Assembly: GCA_000149225.2 (NCBI GenBank)
Contig: CM000689.1
Location: forward strand, 868,001 to 932,000
DNA length: 64,000 nt
Origin: Lachancea kluyveri NRRL Y-12651
Lineage: Eukaryota; Ascomycota; Saccharomycetes; Saccharomycetales; Saccharomycetaceae
Direction of reading: 5' to 3'
The notes beneath the pieces were generated by a model. The model saw nothing but the letters and a program-made list of their open reading frames with translations, was not told where the DNA came from and searched no databases. Of the stretch, positions 1 to 8,980 are shown one piece after another. Both the position numbers and the translations under genes were made by a program. The number at the start of each line of letters is the position of its first letter. Positions within the stretch are counted from its first letter, which is position 1.

Positions 1-911
1 AAGTAGTCGAGCAGCACAGATACTGCCAAGTCGTTCAGGTGAGAGGTGTACGCCTCACCAATCCAGGACATGACAATCTCGCCCTGGGACTCGTCCAGTT
101 CCGGAAACTCGACTTCGGTCTCGACGACCTGCGAAAGCCTGGCTGGGATCTGGAAGTCCACAGAGTCCACAAACGGCCTCTTACGCGGGCCCGTGCACTC
201 TGGCAGCGCGGCGTCAAACTCCTCCATGATCTGCAGCAGTTCGTGCTCGGGAACGTTGCCGCATACAATCAGACACAGGTTGTCGGGCGAGTACATCTCC
301 TTGTGGAACTGCCTGATCTCTTTGTTGGTCAGCTCGCGCAAGTTCTTGGTCAGGCCGCCGGTTTCGGATCTGTAGCCGCTGCCCTCGGGAAACATCTGCT
401 TTTGCTTTTCCAGCATGGTGACAAACCAGCTCTGGGACTCGATGCCCTCCATCTCGCTAAACACCACGCCCTTGTCCTCGAGGCTCTCCGGATCCACATG
501 ATACACCTCAGTACAACAGGCCTCGTCCGTGAGAGTGGGGTTGAGTACGTGGTCCAGGTACACGGGCAGCAGCTTCTTGAAGCCCAGCCAGCCCGCGGAA
601 GTCAGCGTGTACACCGTTTGATCGGTGGCGGTCCACGCGTTGGTCGACGACATGCACAAGTTACCCGCGGTGTCCAGCAGTCCTTTGAAGGGGAACTTGC
701 GGGAGCCCATAAAGATCAGGTGCTCCAGCGTATGCGGCACGCCAGAATCTGTGGGGCACTCGGTGGCCAGGGCAAAGTAGCCCTGCACCAGTGGCGACGA
801 GTTGGAGTTGATGTGGATCAGCTGCAAGCGTGAACGCGAGGAGATAAACTTGGTCAAGTGGTACTGGGGGGCGTAGTCGATTTGGAACGACACTAGCTTG
901 TTGAATACCAT
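1..911 (-). CDS. SDD3: M16-family metalloprotease Sdd3 (YOL098C type), N-terminal part
   Basis: About 303 N-terminal codons are present; the gene runs off the left edge. The protein begins MVFNKLVSFQ and matches the remembered S. cerevisiae YOL098C product over its whole visible length. The inverted zinc motif H60-T-L-E63-H64 of M16 (pitrilysin/insulinase) peptidases is intact, followed by conserved blocks such as TDQTVYTLTSAGW and GVVFSEMEG. The family cleaves peptides using a zinc ion; the cellular role of Sdd3 in yeast is poorly defined. The start is the ATG whose complement lies at 909-911; it aligns with the known start. WRS1 (YOL097C) follows in the same orientation further right, as expected for the YOL track. 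Confidence 0.93.
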   Translation of the reverse strand, partial: MVFNKLVSFQIDYAPQYHLTKFISSRSRLQLIHINSNSSPLVQGYFALATECPTDSGVPHTLEHLIFMGSRKFPFKGLLDTAGNLCMSSTNAWTATDQTVYTLTSAGWLGFKKLLPVYLDHVLNPTLTDEACCTEVYHVDPESLEDKGVVFSEMEGIESQSWFVTMLEKQKQMFPEGSGYRSETGGLTKNLRELTNKEIRQFHKEMYSPDNLCLIVCGNVPEHELLQIMEEFDAALPECTGPRKRPFVDSVDFQIPARLSQVVETEVEFPELDESQGEIVMSWIGEAYTSHLNDLAVSVLLDY

Positions 912-1027
912 TGCGTTTTTGTGCTGTTTGTGTATGTGCTGTTTGTCTTTCCTTTGCCTTGTACCAGATGCGCTTTTGTTATCAGCTTGGTTTGCCATCT
1001 TGACAGCCTTCGCCGTCTGTGTTTATA

Positions 1028-1029
<2 letters not shown>

Positions 1030-1059
<30 letters not shown>
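1030..1059. repeat. Poly-T tract (T30)
   Basis: An uninterrupted run of 30 T lies about 120 bp upstream of the SDD3 start. Poly(dA:dT) tracts are common nucleosome-depleting promoter elements in yeasts. Confidence 0.85.
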
Positions 1060-1060
<1 letters not shown>

Positions 1061-1227
1061 TAGTGAAGAACGGTCGTGATAATAAAGTACCGGGCTCCAG
1101 AGGGGCAACTGCAGGGGAAGGGAAAGGAGACCGAATGATGGACGCTGCTGTCTGCGTCCGATTGAATGACCCAGGGTGTTTCACATGAGCAGGAGGCGCG
1201 ATTCACAACGAGGATTGCTACGTACTA

Positions 1228-1230
<3 letters not shown>

Positions 1231-1259
<29 letters not shown>
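1231..1259. repeat. (AG)n microsatellite
   Basis: A run of about 14 AG dinucleotides lies in the SDD3-SLD5 gap. Confidence 0.85.
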
Positions 1260-1262
<3 letters not shown>

Positions 1263-1887
1263 CGCTACGCTTCTCAGCAGGGACAAGTAGAAATATATAT
1301 GCACAAAATCAGATATCTATACGCTTCTCTTCCTGTGGTGTATCAGAAGTCTAACGTCTGAAGTATTTGTATCATCACGATGTGCGTGTTTTTGCTGCTA
1401 CGTTGCTCGAGCTACGCCGCCAAAACCACCAGTGCTCCGTCGACCGATGGAGACAAAGCCGCCATGATGGGCGGTGAGGGCCCACTGTTGGTCTATAAGT
1501 GCAGATGCAACGGGGGCGTCCTCGAGGACAACAAGGACAGAATAGAGCCGAGGGCCTGGTGGACAAAACTCCGTCTCAGGCTACGTGTAGTAGAAAAACG
1601 AGACAAAGAGAGAAAGGGAGGAAAAAGAATCTTTGCACACCCGGCCTTTTGGACGGATTGTTCGAGGAAAGGAGAAGGGTCAAGAATGAAGAATAACGCA
1701 AAAGAAAAAAAAAGAACCTTGTTTATTGTTTTGATGTTTCCCTCGGCCATCACCCGGACACGCGCCCTGGGATAACAAGCTCGAAGCGTAGGGCTGTAGC
1801 CGTTCTGCAGCGGCAGCACGCCGCCAGCACGCCGCCAGCACATCAAGTGCATCACGTCCGTCTTTCAAATACTCTAGTATACACAAG

Positions 1888-2739
1888 CTATATCAGCACC
1901 ACTTTGCCCTCCCGTAGCAGGTCACGCACGACGTTGTACCTGAGAACGTAGATCCCGCCTACAGCCAGCTCGACCTCCTCGTTCAGCTCTTTGATGCTCA
2001 CAGCGTAACACATCTGGCCCTGCTCGTTGGTTTCCAGTGAAGGATCGTCGTAGCCACCACCGGTGACCAGCACAAACACAAACTTGCTCCATTGTGGCTC
2101 CTCGATCATGTTCACACTGCCCTCGGTGTCGTCGACGGCCTGCAGCTCCAGTGGCATGTGCTTCAGTATGGTGGTGTTGAGCAGCTTCAGCAGAATGGCA
2201 GAGTGCTTCTCGTGGTACACCAGCTCTTGGCTCGACAGCAGCTCGTCCAGCGGGACTGGCGAGTCCTTGATGGTTTCCAACTGCCGCAAGTACAAACCGT
2301 ACTTGTCAACCTTGGCCAGCCGGCAGCGGACAAAGCTTCTGATCACAAACTTTAGCCGTTCCAGCTCTGCCTCCATGCAAAGCAGCGGCAGTTTACTCGT
2401 AAGGTTGTCCGTCTGATGGCCGCCGTCGTCTAGGAACCCCATGGAGAGGCATTCGATGTGCTCCATCTGCTCCTGCACCCGCTGCAGCACCCTGCCCATC
2501 AACAGGTGCGGGTAGGGTAGCAGCTCAGGACACATCCGCTCGTTGCGCCAGTGTGTCACCAGCGCCTGATAGTCCTTTTCCGGCGTACAGAAGTGCTTTG
2601 TGTGTGTGTCCTCCGCGTGCACTCTGGTGCTGTCGTTCTGGATATCGGAGGTGTCTGCAGCCGGGGTGCTGGTGCCATGGTCCACGGCGGTGGTGTCCCT
2701 GTCCAGCTCTGCCAGGATGTCGTCAATGTCTATATCCAT
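1888..2739 (-). CDS. SLD5: GINS complex subunit Sld5
   Basis: A protein of 283 residues close to the usual length (S. cerevisiae 294). GINS (Sld5, Psf1-3) joins Cdc45 and Mcm2-7 to make the CMG replicative helicase in the nucleus. The N-terminus MDIDIDDILAELD matches the known Sld5 start, so the ATG at 2739 is chosen; an upstream in-frame ATG at 2796 would add 19 unconserved residues. Conserved blocks include ELLPYPH, SMGFLD, KLPLLCMEAELERLKFVIRS and the C-terminal VLRYNVVRDLLREGKVVLI. It diverges from PAC11 across 299 bp, the same arrangement as YDR489W/YDR488C. Confidence 0.96.
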   Translation of the reverse strand: MDIDIDDILAELDRDTTAVDHGTSTPAADTSDIQNDSTRVHAEDTHTKHFCTPEKDYQALVTHWRNERMCPELLPYPHLLMGRVLQRVQEQMEHIECLSMGFLDDGGHQTDNLTSKLPLLCMEAELERLKFVIRSFVRCRLAKVDKYGLYLRQLETIKDSPVPLDELLSSQELVYHEKHSAILLKLLNTTILKHMPLELQAVDDTEGSVNMIEEPQWSKFVFVLVTGGGYDDPSLETNEQGQMCYAVSIKELNEEVELAVGGIYVLRYNVVRDLLREGKVVLI

Positions 2740-3038
2740 GTCCACCTGTGTTTCTGCGTGTTCTATGCGCTGCAGATCTGCCTTGCAAAGGTGCAAAACG
2801 GCTTTATTGTAGGTAGTTTTGGGATGCGCGTCTTGGAATCAGCAAGCCTGCTGTTGCGTTGCAGGAGGGGACGGGGCGAGCGACAAAGAGAGAGAGAGCG
2901 GCCCTTCCTCTCTGCTCGGCAGACACACGCGGTAGTGCAGACAGCGCTTGACGGACGTGTGATGGGTAAGGGGAAAAGAAAGAACAACAAAGAACAGCAA
3001 AGAGAACACACAGGAAAGCACGGAAACCAAATAGAACC
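2740..3038. other. Divergent promoter SLD5 / PAC11
   Basis: This 299 bp gap separates two divergent starts. It holds a short AG-rich run near 2885-2898 and an A-rich stretch just before PAC11. No ACGCGT (MCB) element was seen, although SLD5 is a replication gene. Confidence 0.5.
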
Positions 3039-4907
3039 ATGGATAGGCTTAAGGAGCTCGAGGAAAAGAAGCGAAAGCTGCAGGAGTTGCGGCAGAGGAG
3101 GAAGTACGGCGACACCGCTGCAGTGCCGAACAACAGCGACCTGGTGAACCATCTACTGAAAACCATCGACAAGGACGGGCGGGAACGCAACGGAGAAAAG
3201 GGCCAGATGGTGAGCATAGCGGTACAGACAGAGGCCACGGGGCCCCAGGAGCACTCGATGGTTCCTGTTACGGGCACTGCTACCACTGCAGCAGCTGCAG
3301 TAGTAGCTGCCGCCGCGGTGCAAGAGGTGATCACCTACGACAAGGCTATACAAACAGACGAGATTGAAGACAAACTGCCAGCTACCGACTTGCCAGACAG
3401 CAGAGAAGCAGTTGCGGAACAGGAACAGGAAGAGGAACAGGAACAGGGGCCTGTCCCTGCAGATATTGCCGTTGAAACAAATGATACACCCCGCGAGGTT
3501 TACCCAGCCATTGTGCGGGACCAGGACCTTTCCCTCGCAACGCAGACATTCTCCCTTCTCGAGGCGTTGGGAAAGAACCAGTCGCTGCTCAAGGAGCATG
3601 CTGCATACCACAACAAGCAATACCAGCGGTCCCACGAGCTTCCCATGGACATGGGCCCGCCAGGGAGACCCTTGTGTGTATCCGTCGACTATCACAACGG
3701 CCTAGTGCTTGCTGTCGTCCAGACCAGTCTCGGATCGACAGAGTCCTTCTCGACGTCGATGGTTTACGTCTACAAGTTTGATACCGCTGAAGTTGTGGAT
3801 GCTGTCGAGTTCAAGGGGCACTCGCTGCTGCGCGGCGAATTCATACGAAACGAGCCGTCTGCCATCGTCTCAATGGTGCTCACCTCTTACAACGGAAAGA
3901 CAGTATTGTACGAGCTGCGTGCTACAACACAAGAGGGAAGATACAGGCCCGTGGTCGAACGCAACATAATCTCCAAAAACTACCACAACTATCCCGTGTA
4001 CGCGCTTTGCCAGCACGGCGCCAAGGGGAGGCCTGTCCAAAGGATCTACACCGCGAGCACCGACGGCACTGTCCGCGAGTTGAGTTCGCTTGACCTGACA
4101 CCGTTCAACGACGGCACGGCCAACGCCTTCTTCTCATCTCTAAAGGTTGTTCCGGCAACCACCTCGGACCTCATCCTACAGGACGCCCGCAAGCGGCGCA
4201 CTGTTCCAGCGAGCTTTCTAGCGCACCTGTCCAAAGTTGCACTCTACGACGAGCTGGCCATCTCATCGTTGCTCTCGTTGCCAGAAGATCCGGGTGTGTT
4301 GTACCTTGGCGGCGAGGACGGAGGGATTTATAAGGTTTCTTTAGCGGGCATCAGTGCCAGGTCTAGAGGGGAGAGAACCACCATCAAGGTTCAATTAGAC
4401 AATAACGGGTTCCTTCCAAGAGAAAACGGTGCAGATGACGCTGACGCAGAGGACGATTCCAGCGACACACCAATCTTCCACTCGGCACCAGTCACGGGGC
4501 TGTGTCGCTGCGACTCGCTGCCCGGGATAGTGGCTTCCTCGAGCATGGATTGGAGGTGTGTTTTGTGGGATGTCCTCAACAGTGTGCAGCTGGCCGCTAT
4601 AGAGCTGGACAGCCCCGTGACATCCTGCGAGTGGCTAGCGGCAGGCGACGAGCACTTTCTGGCCATGCTCACAGCAGAGGCGTTCCACGTATATGAAGTG
4701 GCGCTGACGTCTGTACCTTCGGGCTTGGGGCCTGCCAAGTGGTTGCTGGGCAAGCCTCCCACGCCCATTTTGCATATTCTGGTTGAGGACTGCGCAGAAG
4801 CGTCGACGTTGTTGACTACATTCAAACTAGTGCGCGAAGGAGAGACGTGGTTTGCTGTTTTAGGCAGTGACGCGACTTCTCTAAGCTGCTACAGTTTGTC
4901 TGTATAA
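3039..4907 (+). CDS. PAC11: Dynein intermediate chain Pac11
   Basis: A protein of 622 residues, longer than S. cerevisiae Pac11 (533). It is the cytoplasmic dynein intermediate chain, which links the Dyn1 heavy chain, Dyn2 light chain and dynactin for spindle positioning. Residues 1-25 are a charged N-terminal helix (MDRLKELEEKKRKLQELRQ) typical of the dynactin-binding segment. Three QT-type light-chain motifs are visible: AVQTE at 61-65, AIQTD at 103-107 and ATQTF at 167-171. An Ala-rich run (81-95) and a Glu/Gln run (125-137) lie between them. The C-terminal half is a divergent WD40 propeller, with GGEDGGIYK and SSSMDWRCVLWD matching the family. It sits beside SLD5 and RIB3, as on S. cerevisiae chromosome IV. 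Confidence 0.94.
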   Translation: MDRLKELEEKKRKLQELRQRRKYGDTAAVPNNSDLVNHLLKTIDKDGRERNGEKGQMVSIAVQTEATGPQEHSMVPVTGTATTAAAAVVAAAAVQEVITYDKAIQTDEIEDKLPATDLPDSREAVAEQEQEEEQEQGPVPADIAVETNDTPREVYPAIVRDQDLSLATQTFSLLEALGKNQSLLKEHAAYHNKQYQRSHELPMDMGPPGRPLCVSVDYHNGLVLAVVQTSLGSTESFSTSMVYVYKFDTAEVVDAVEFKGHSLLRGEFIRNEPSAIVSMVLTSYNGKTVLYELRATTQEGRYRPVVERNIISKNYHNYPVYALCQHGAKGRPVQRIYTASTDGTVRELSSLDLTPFNDGTANAFFSSLKVVPATTSDLILQDARKRRTVPASFLAHLSKVALYDELAISSLLSLPEDPGVLYLGGEDGGIYKVSLAGISARSRGERTTIKVQLDNNGFLPRENGADDADAEDDSSDTPIFHSAPVTGLCRCDSLPGIVASSSMDWRCVLWDVLNSVQLAAIELDSPVTSCEWLAAGDEHFLAMLTAEAFHVYEVALTSVPSGLGPAKWLLGKPPTPILHILVEDCAEASTLLTTFKLVREGETWFAVLGSDATSLSCYSLSV

Positions 4908-5272
4908 AGAGAAAGCAGGCGCAGGGGACGAGGGAGGCGTGGTGCAGGGCCGACCAGTGGGTATATACAGACCGTCTGGATATATGGACAAGAAGACAAC
5001 TGCTCTGCCATGCACTAGCTCAAGCGGGCCGCTCAAACCGACACATGTTGCATGTCATCGACAGCTAGTGTAGACAGGCAGGCAGACAGGCAGACAGGCA
5101 GACAGGCAGACAGGCAGACAGGCAGACAGGCAGACAGGCAGACAGACAGACAAGCACAAAGGCCTCGCAGCACCAGTCTTGGATAGCCCTGCCGGGCGTA
5201 CTGTCCTCTCGAATGACCGCGCACGGCTTCTGTGCAGATTAAACTATAGATGCATATACACATACATACCGG
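4908..5272. other. Convergent 3' region PAC11 / transporter
   Basis: A 365 bp gap between two 3' ends. It is mostly occupied by an 8-bp minisatellite, described separately. No gene was seen. Confidence 0.5.
5073..5152. repeat. 8-bp minisatellite (unit GACAGGCA)
   Basis: About eight head-to-tail GACAGGCA units, flanked by GACA and GGCA variants, fill 80 bp between two convergent gene ends. The units are nearly identical, which implies recent slippage or expansion. Confidence 0.9.
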
Positions 5273-6946
5273 CTATGCTTTGACCAGGTAAAAGGCCCTT
5301 TTAAAGTAATTGACGAGACCCGGCTCCAGCGCCCTGCCATAGCGTGCCCGTAGCTCCTCGTCGGTCGTTTTGCTATTCATTTTGGTGTCGAGCATCCGCC
5401 TGATCTTCCACTCCCTGTACGGGACAAGACAGAGCAGGCCGCAAAAGTACGCCACACCTACAAAGATCTGACAGTGCAGGTACGGCTTGCTCAACCTGTA
5501 GTCCCGAAGGTTTAGGCCAATTATCTCTGCAACTAGACTGACGGCGCCGTTCCAAAAGTTGTTGTAGCCAAGGCCTGCGGCAAAGTGCGACAGTCCCACA
5601 ACATCTGCGATCAATGGCACGTTGTTGACAGAGCCGATGCCCACTCCCAAGCCCAACAAGAGACTGAAGGGCACGACTTGTGCATACGAGGAGATGTTCA
5701 ACCAGTACGGGAAAATCAAAATCAGCGAGTAAACCATGGCAAGGATGGTGAAGTTGACACGACCAAACCTCTCGGAGAAATAGCCCATCGCCGGTCTACC
5801 GATGATCTGGGCGCCGTTGAACATGGCAAGCGTGTTTGTCGCCTGCTGGGTCGAGAGCCCGATGGAGAGCGCGTAGTTGGACAGTGAAAACAGCATGATA
5901 ACGTAGCCGATTGTTGTCAGGGAGGACCACAGGGTGCAAAGCTGCACGGGCCACATCTTAAAGATCTGGGGGTCGTAGATGTCCTTGAAAATTTCTTTGA
6001 CGGACTTTTTCACCTCTGCCTCGTTTGCGGGCTTGCGTACCTTGACCAGGGCCATGGCAACGGTGTTGAGCACCAGGGACATCACGCCTAGCATTCTCAT
6101 AGCCCACTTGTGGTTGCCAGTCCTGTCGATCATTGCGTGCACCGCAAAGCTGAACACAAGGCCACCAAGGCCAACACCGATGTGTGTGACACCGTTTGCA
6201 AAGGCTCTTTTCTTGAGAAACCAGCCCGGAAGAACCACGGAGTTGCACCCAAAGATGAAGCCAAAAGAGATGCCCAGGAGAACGCCGTAGGTGACATACA
6301 GAGCGCCGATGGAGCGCACGAAGGAACTGGCGATGAACGCGACGCACTCGAGCACGATCGCGCACGCCAGGGTGGGCTTGTAGCCAAACACGTTCAAACT
6401 AACGGCGCTAACTGGCAGCAAAAACATCGTCAGGCCGATGATGAGCCCTCCGATCAGAGCAAAGTCCGTCGCCGTGGCGCCCGGAAAGTAGTCTGCTGTG
6501 AGAAAGTAGGACAGAAAGATACCGTAGCTGGTGTTGGGGCCCCACGTCGCAAAGTTCATCACCACCACGCAAAAACAGCACACCCACCCGTATCCACCGT
6601 CTGGCGGAGGGTCAAGGTACTCTTCCTGTGCGTAAAGGCCGTCGTTTTCGAGCCCGTCCACGGACACCCTGCGTAGCTGGGACGGGTTGGTTGGCGTCAG
6701 CTCCACCTTCTCGCCAAAGTCTGGCTCGTAAATGTTGAGGTTGTATTGTGACGAGGCCAGCTCTTTATTTTCCTGCTGGATGGTGTCAAACACATGGGAC
6801 ACGGCTGTCGACACCCTAGTGATGAGCTTCGGCTCCTCTGCACGGTCCTCTGCACGGTCCTCCGCACACTCGTAGCACAGCTGTGCCGGGTCGCCGTCTT
6901 TTGAATTTTGAGAGTCTGTAGAGTAGATGGACTCCATTGTCTGCAT
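5273..6946 (-). CDS. MFS monocarboxylate-transporter-like permease (Mch2/Esbp6 type)
   Basis: A 557-residue membrane protein of the major facilitator superfamily. An N-terminal hydrophilic tail of about 110 residues precedes PPDGGYGWV, the signature at the start of monocarboxylate-transporter-like proteins. About twelve hydrophobic segments follow, with the mid-loop MFS pattern GRPAMGYFSERFGR. In S. cerevisiae this family comprises Mch1-Mch5 and Esbp6; none transports monocarboxylates, and Mch5 takes up riboflavin. The tail and TM1 segment (NFATWGPNTSYGIFL) look closest to Mch2/Esbp6, so I do not assign riboflavin uptake despite RIB3 lying 1.3 kb away. The ATG at 6946 is chosen; a second ATG lies three codons in. 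It has no place in the S. cerevisiae tracks around it. Confidence 0.85.
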   Translation of the reverse strand: MQTMESIYSTDSQNSKDGDPAQLCYECAEDRAEDRAEEPKLITRVSTAVSHVFDTIQQENKELASSQYNLNIYEPDFGEKVELTPTNPSQLRRVSVDGLENDGLYAQEEYLDPPPDGGYGWVCCFCVVVMNFATWGPNTSYGIFLSYFLTADYFPGATATDFALIGGLIIGLTMFLLPVSAVSLNVFGYKPTLACAIVLECVAFIASSFVRSIGALYVTYGVLLGISFGFIFGCNSVVLPGWFLKKRAFANGVTHIGVGLGGLVFSFAVHAMIDRTGNHKWAMRMLGVMSLVLNTVAMALVKVRKPANEAEVKKSVKEIFKDIYDPQIFKMWPVQLCTLWSSLTTIGYVIMLFSLSNYALSIGLSTQQATNTLAMFNGAQIIGRPAMGYFSERFGRVNFTILAMVYSLILIFPYWLNISSYAQVVPFSLLLGLGVGIGSVNNVPLIADVVGLSHFAAGLGYNNFWNGAVSLVAEIIGLNLRDYRLSKPYLHCQIFVGVAYFCGLLCLVPYREWKIRRMLDTKMNSKTTDEELRARYGRALEPGLVNYFKRAFYLVKA

Positions 6947-7343
6947 GGTGGAAAAAGAAATAAGAGCGAGGGCAGAAAGGGAAACGATAAGTTAGAGATA
7001 AGTACGTATTCGAGCCTTGAGATGGAGAGGGAAAGGTTGGCTTTGACGAGCTTGTTCGGGGGAGTGCTAAAATGCTGAAACGCTTGTATATATAAGTCGG
7101 CCTGGACAATTGCCTTTTCCCTGAGAGCAGGACTTGAAGTTCCTTTCTTATATGTGTTCTGTCTTTATGACTAATAGTAGCAACGCGGTAGTATCGATGA
7201 GCTGTTCCGCGATGAGGTGGAATTTTTTCCTCTTTTGAAAAGATTCTCCCCACCGGTAGGAGATAGGCATGTACGGCGCTGCCAGTTGAACAGAACAAAC
7301 AGCCAAAATATCGTATGGAGCGGAAAAAAAGATCACAAAATTT

Positions 7344-7437
7344 CTTCCCCGCCAGGAGTCGAACCTGGAATCTTCTGGTTTCAGAAGTGGATACTTTGAA
7401 TCGTAGCCAGACGCCGTGACCATTGGGCCACGAGGAA
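7344..7437 (-). tRNA. tRNA-Arg(ACG) with a 21-nt intron
   Basis: The minus strand folds as a 73-nt tRNA interrupted after position 37. Exon 1 is 7401-7437, the intron 7380-7400 and exon 2 7344-7379. The acceptor stem pairs TTCCTCG with CGGGGAA, with discriminator G. The A box is TGGCCCAATGG and the B box GGTTCGACTCC. Anticodon loop CTACGAA gives anticodon ACG (A34 read as inosine, decoding CGN). The exons match the S. cerevisiae tRNA-Arg(ACG) sequence I recall almost base for base, and that gene has no intron. Intron G19 can pair with C32 and leaves AA^A as the 3' bulge, fitting the yeast splicing rule. Poly-T terminators follow at 7337-7340 and 7324-7330. Confidence 0.93.
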
Positions 7438-7641
7438 TAAGAAACTTGTGTGGGATACTTACGCGACCAAACTCTATCGGATCTGTTAGGAAGTGTCACG
7501 TGCACACGAAGCCTCTCCCGGTCCACCCAGCAGAGACTGTTTTCCCCACGTCTGTGTCGTGGTTGGTTTGCCCAGCTAGATGAAGCAAACATAGGCCACC
7601 GAGGATGCTGTTCGTATTCTGTTGTGTATTGTAGCATTTTG

Positions 7642-7642
<1 letters not shown>

Positions 7643-7673
<31 letters not shown>
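7643..7673. repeat. (TTA)n microsatellite
   Basis: About ten TTA/ATT triplets lie upstream of RIB3, in a non-coding position. Confidence 0.85.
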
Positions 7674-7675
<2 letters not shown>

Positions 7676-8216
7676 TTTGTTTTTTTTTTTGATTTTTTTC
7701 CAAGCTGCTTTCCTGTTTTTAGCTTTGCCTGCCTACCCATTCATTTGTCAGCTGTCAGTAAAGCATGGTGATAAATCTGTTGTAGATTAGTCACTCCTAA
7801 CCAACCTGGGCATATACACAGGCGCACGCACACGCGGACGCATGTCAAGGCACAACTCCAGCTCTATTCCAATCCCACAAAAATCACTCAACCGGAATTA
7901 AGCGGCTTGTTGTGCTCTCTTCCATCTTTTCAATTCTCCCGCCTCTCTCTTCATCCTCCATTCTCTCTGCTTCTGCTAATGTTTCTGCTTCCTTTTTTTT
8001 TTTTTTTTTTTTTTATTGGCTCACTCGTTTAATGGAAACTGGATTATAAAGAAAAGAAAGAAACCGGGAAAACGAAGAAACGGATTAGAACAATAACAAA
8101 AAAAAAAAAAAGAACAAAAGCGCTGTAGTTTTCTGTTCTTCTCGATTTTCGGCAAAACCACACCAACTTGTAAACTCTTAACTACCCACATTTCCTTACC
8201 GCAGAAAATCCAAACC

Positions 8217-8852
8217 ATGTCCAGCCCATTTTCCCCAATCGAGGACGCCCTGGAGGCGTTCAAACGCAATGAGTTTCTTATAGTGATGGATGATGAAAGC
8301 CGTGAGAACGAAGGTGATCTAATCTGCGCTGCCGAAAACGTCACCACAGAGCAGATGGCCTTCCTGATCCGCTACTCCTCCGGCTACGTGTGCGCACCAA
8401 TGTCCAACGCGCGTGCCGACGCCCTGGACCTGCCCTTGATGAAGAACCTACAGTGCCAGGCCAAGGACGACGACAGACACGGGACCGCGTACACGATCAC
8501 CTGTGACATCGCCGAGGGCACCACCACGGGCATTTCTGCCCACGACAGAGGCTTGACGTGCAAAAAGCTGGCAGACCCTGCAACGAAGGCCACCGACTTG
8601 ATGAAGCCGGGCCACGTTGTGCCACTGAGAGCAGTCGACGGTGGCGTGCTCAAGAGACGTGGTCACACCGAGGCCGCCGTGGACTTTTGCAACCTAACCG
8701 GCAAGCAGCCCGTCGGCGTCATCTGCGAACTTGTCAGGGACAACGATGGCCTCATGATGAGGCTGGACGACTGTGTCGAGTTTGGCCAACAGCACGGCAT
8801 CAGACTAGTGACCATCGAGCAGCTGGCCAAACACCTAGAGAGCCACGCTTAG
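8217..8852 (+). CDS. RIB3: 3,4-dihydroxy-2-butanone-4-phosphate synthase Rib3
   Basis: A 211-residue protein of normal length (S. cerevisiae 208). The enzyme converts ribulose 5-phosphate to dihydroxybutanone phosphate and formate, supplying the four-carbon unit of riboflavin. The acidic active-site loop reads DDESRENEGDL at residues 25-35. The conserved DDDRHGTAYT, GTTTGISAHDR and RRGHTEAAVD blocks are all present. The ATG at 8217 gives the standard start. It follows PAC11 in the YDR order, with the transporter and tRNA in between, and converges on WRS1 with 128 bp between stops. Confidence 0.97.
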   Translation: MSSPFSPIEDALEAFKRNEFLIVMDDESRENEGDLICAAENVTTEQMAFLIRYSSGYVCAPMSNARADALDLPLMKNLQCQAKDDDRHGTAYTITCDIAEGTTTGISAHDRGLTCKKLADPATKATDLMKPGHVVPLRAVDGGVLKRRGHTEAAVDFCNLTGKQPVGVICELVRDNDGLMMRLDDCVEFGQQHGIRLVTIEQLAKHLESHA

Positions 8853-8980
8853 TCCGGCAGCGGCAGAAAAACCAACGACAGAAAAACAAACGGCACAAGG
8901 GCCTCCATCCTTCCTCTATATACGTGTGCGTGCGTGTGCACCTATACAACACCTATGTATTACAAGCGCATCTCCTCCGT

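Larger units (their letters stand above)
912..1887. other. Intergenic region between SDD3 start and SLD5 end
   Basis: This gap of about 976 bp holds the SDD3 promoter and the SLD5 3' flank. It contains a 30-base poly-T tract at 1030-1059 and an (AG)n run at 1231-1259. Overlapping reading frames on both strands, including 131 codons at 1380-1775, show no family resemblance and are rich in simple sequence. No tRNA A or B box was seen. Confidence 0.6.
6947..8216. other. Intergenic region transporter / tRNA-Arg / RIB3
   Basis: This 1.27 kb divergent gap contains the tRNA-Arg gene at 7344-7437. It also has a TATATATAAG stretch at about 7087-7096 on the transporter side, a TTA microsatellite at 7643-7673, a T22 tract at 7993-8014 and an A-rich run at 8097-8111 upstream of RIB3. 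Apart from the tRNA I see no gene. Confidence 0.55.

Noticed and set aside
1380-1775. 131-codon plus-strand reading frame between SDD3 and SLD5
   Set aside because: No family resemblance, basic low-complexity composition, and overlapping frames on the other strand look equally gene-like.
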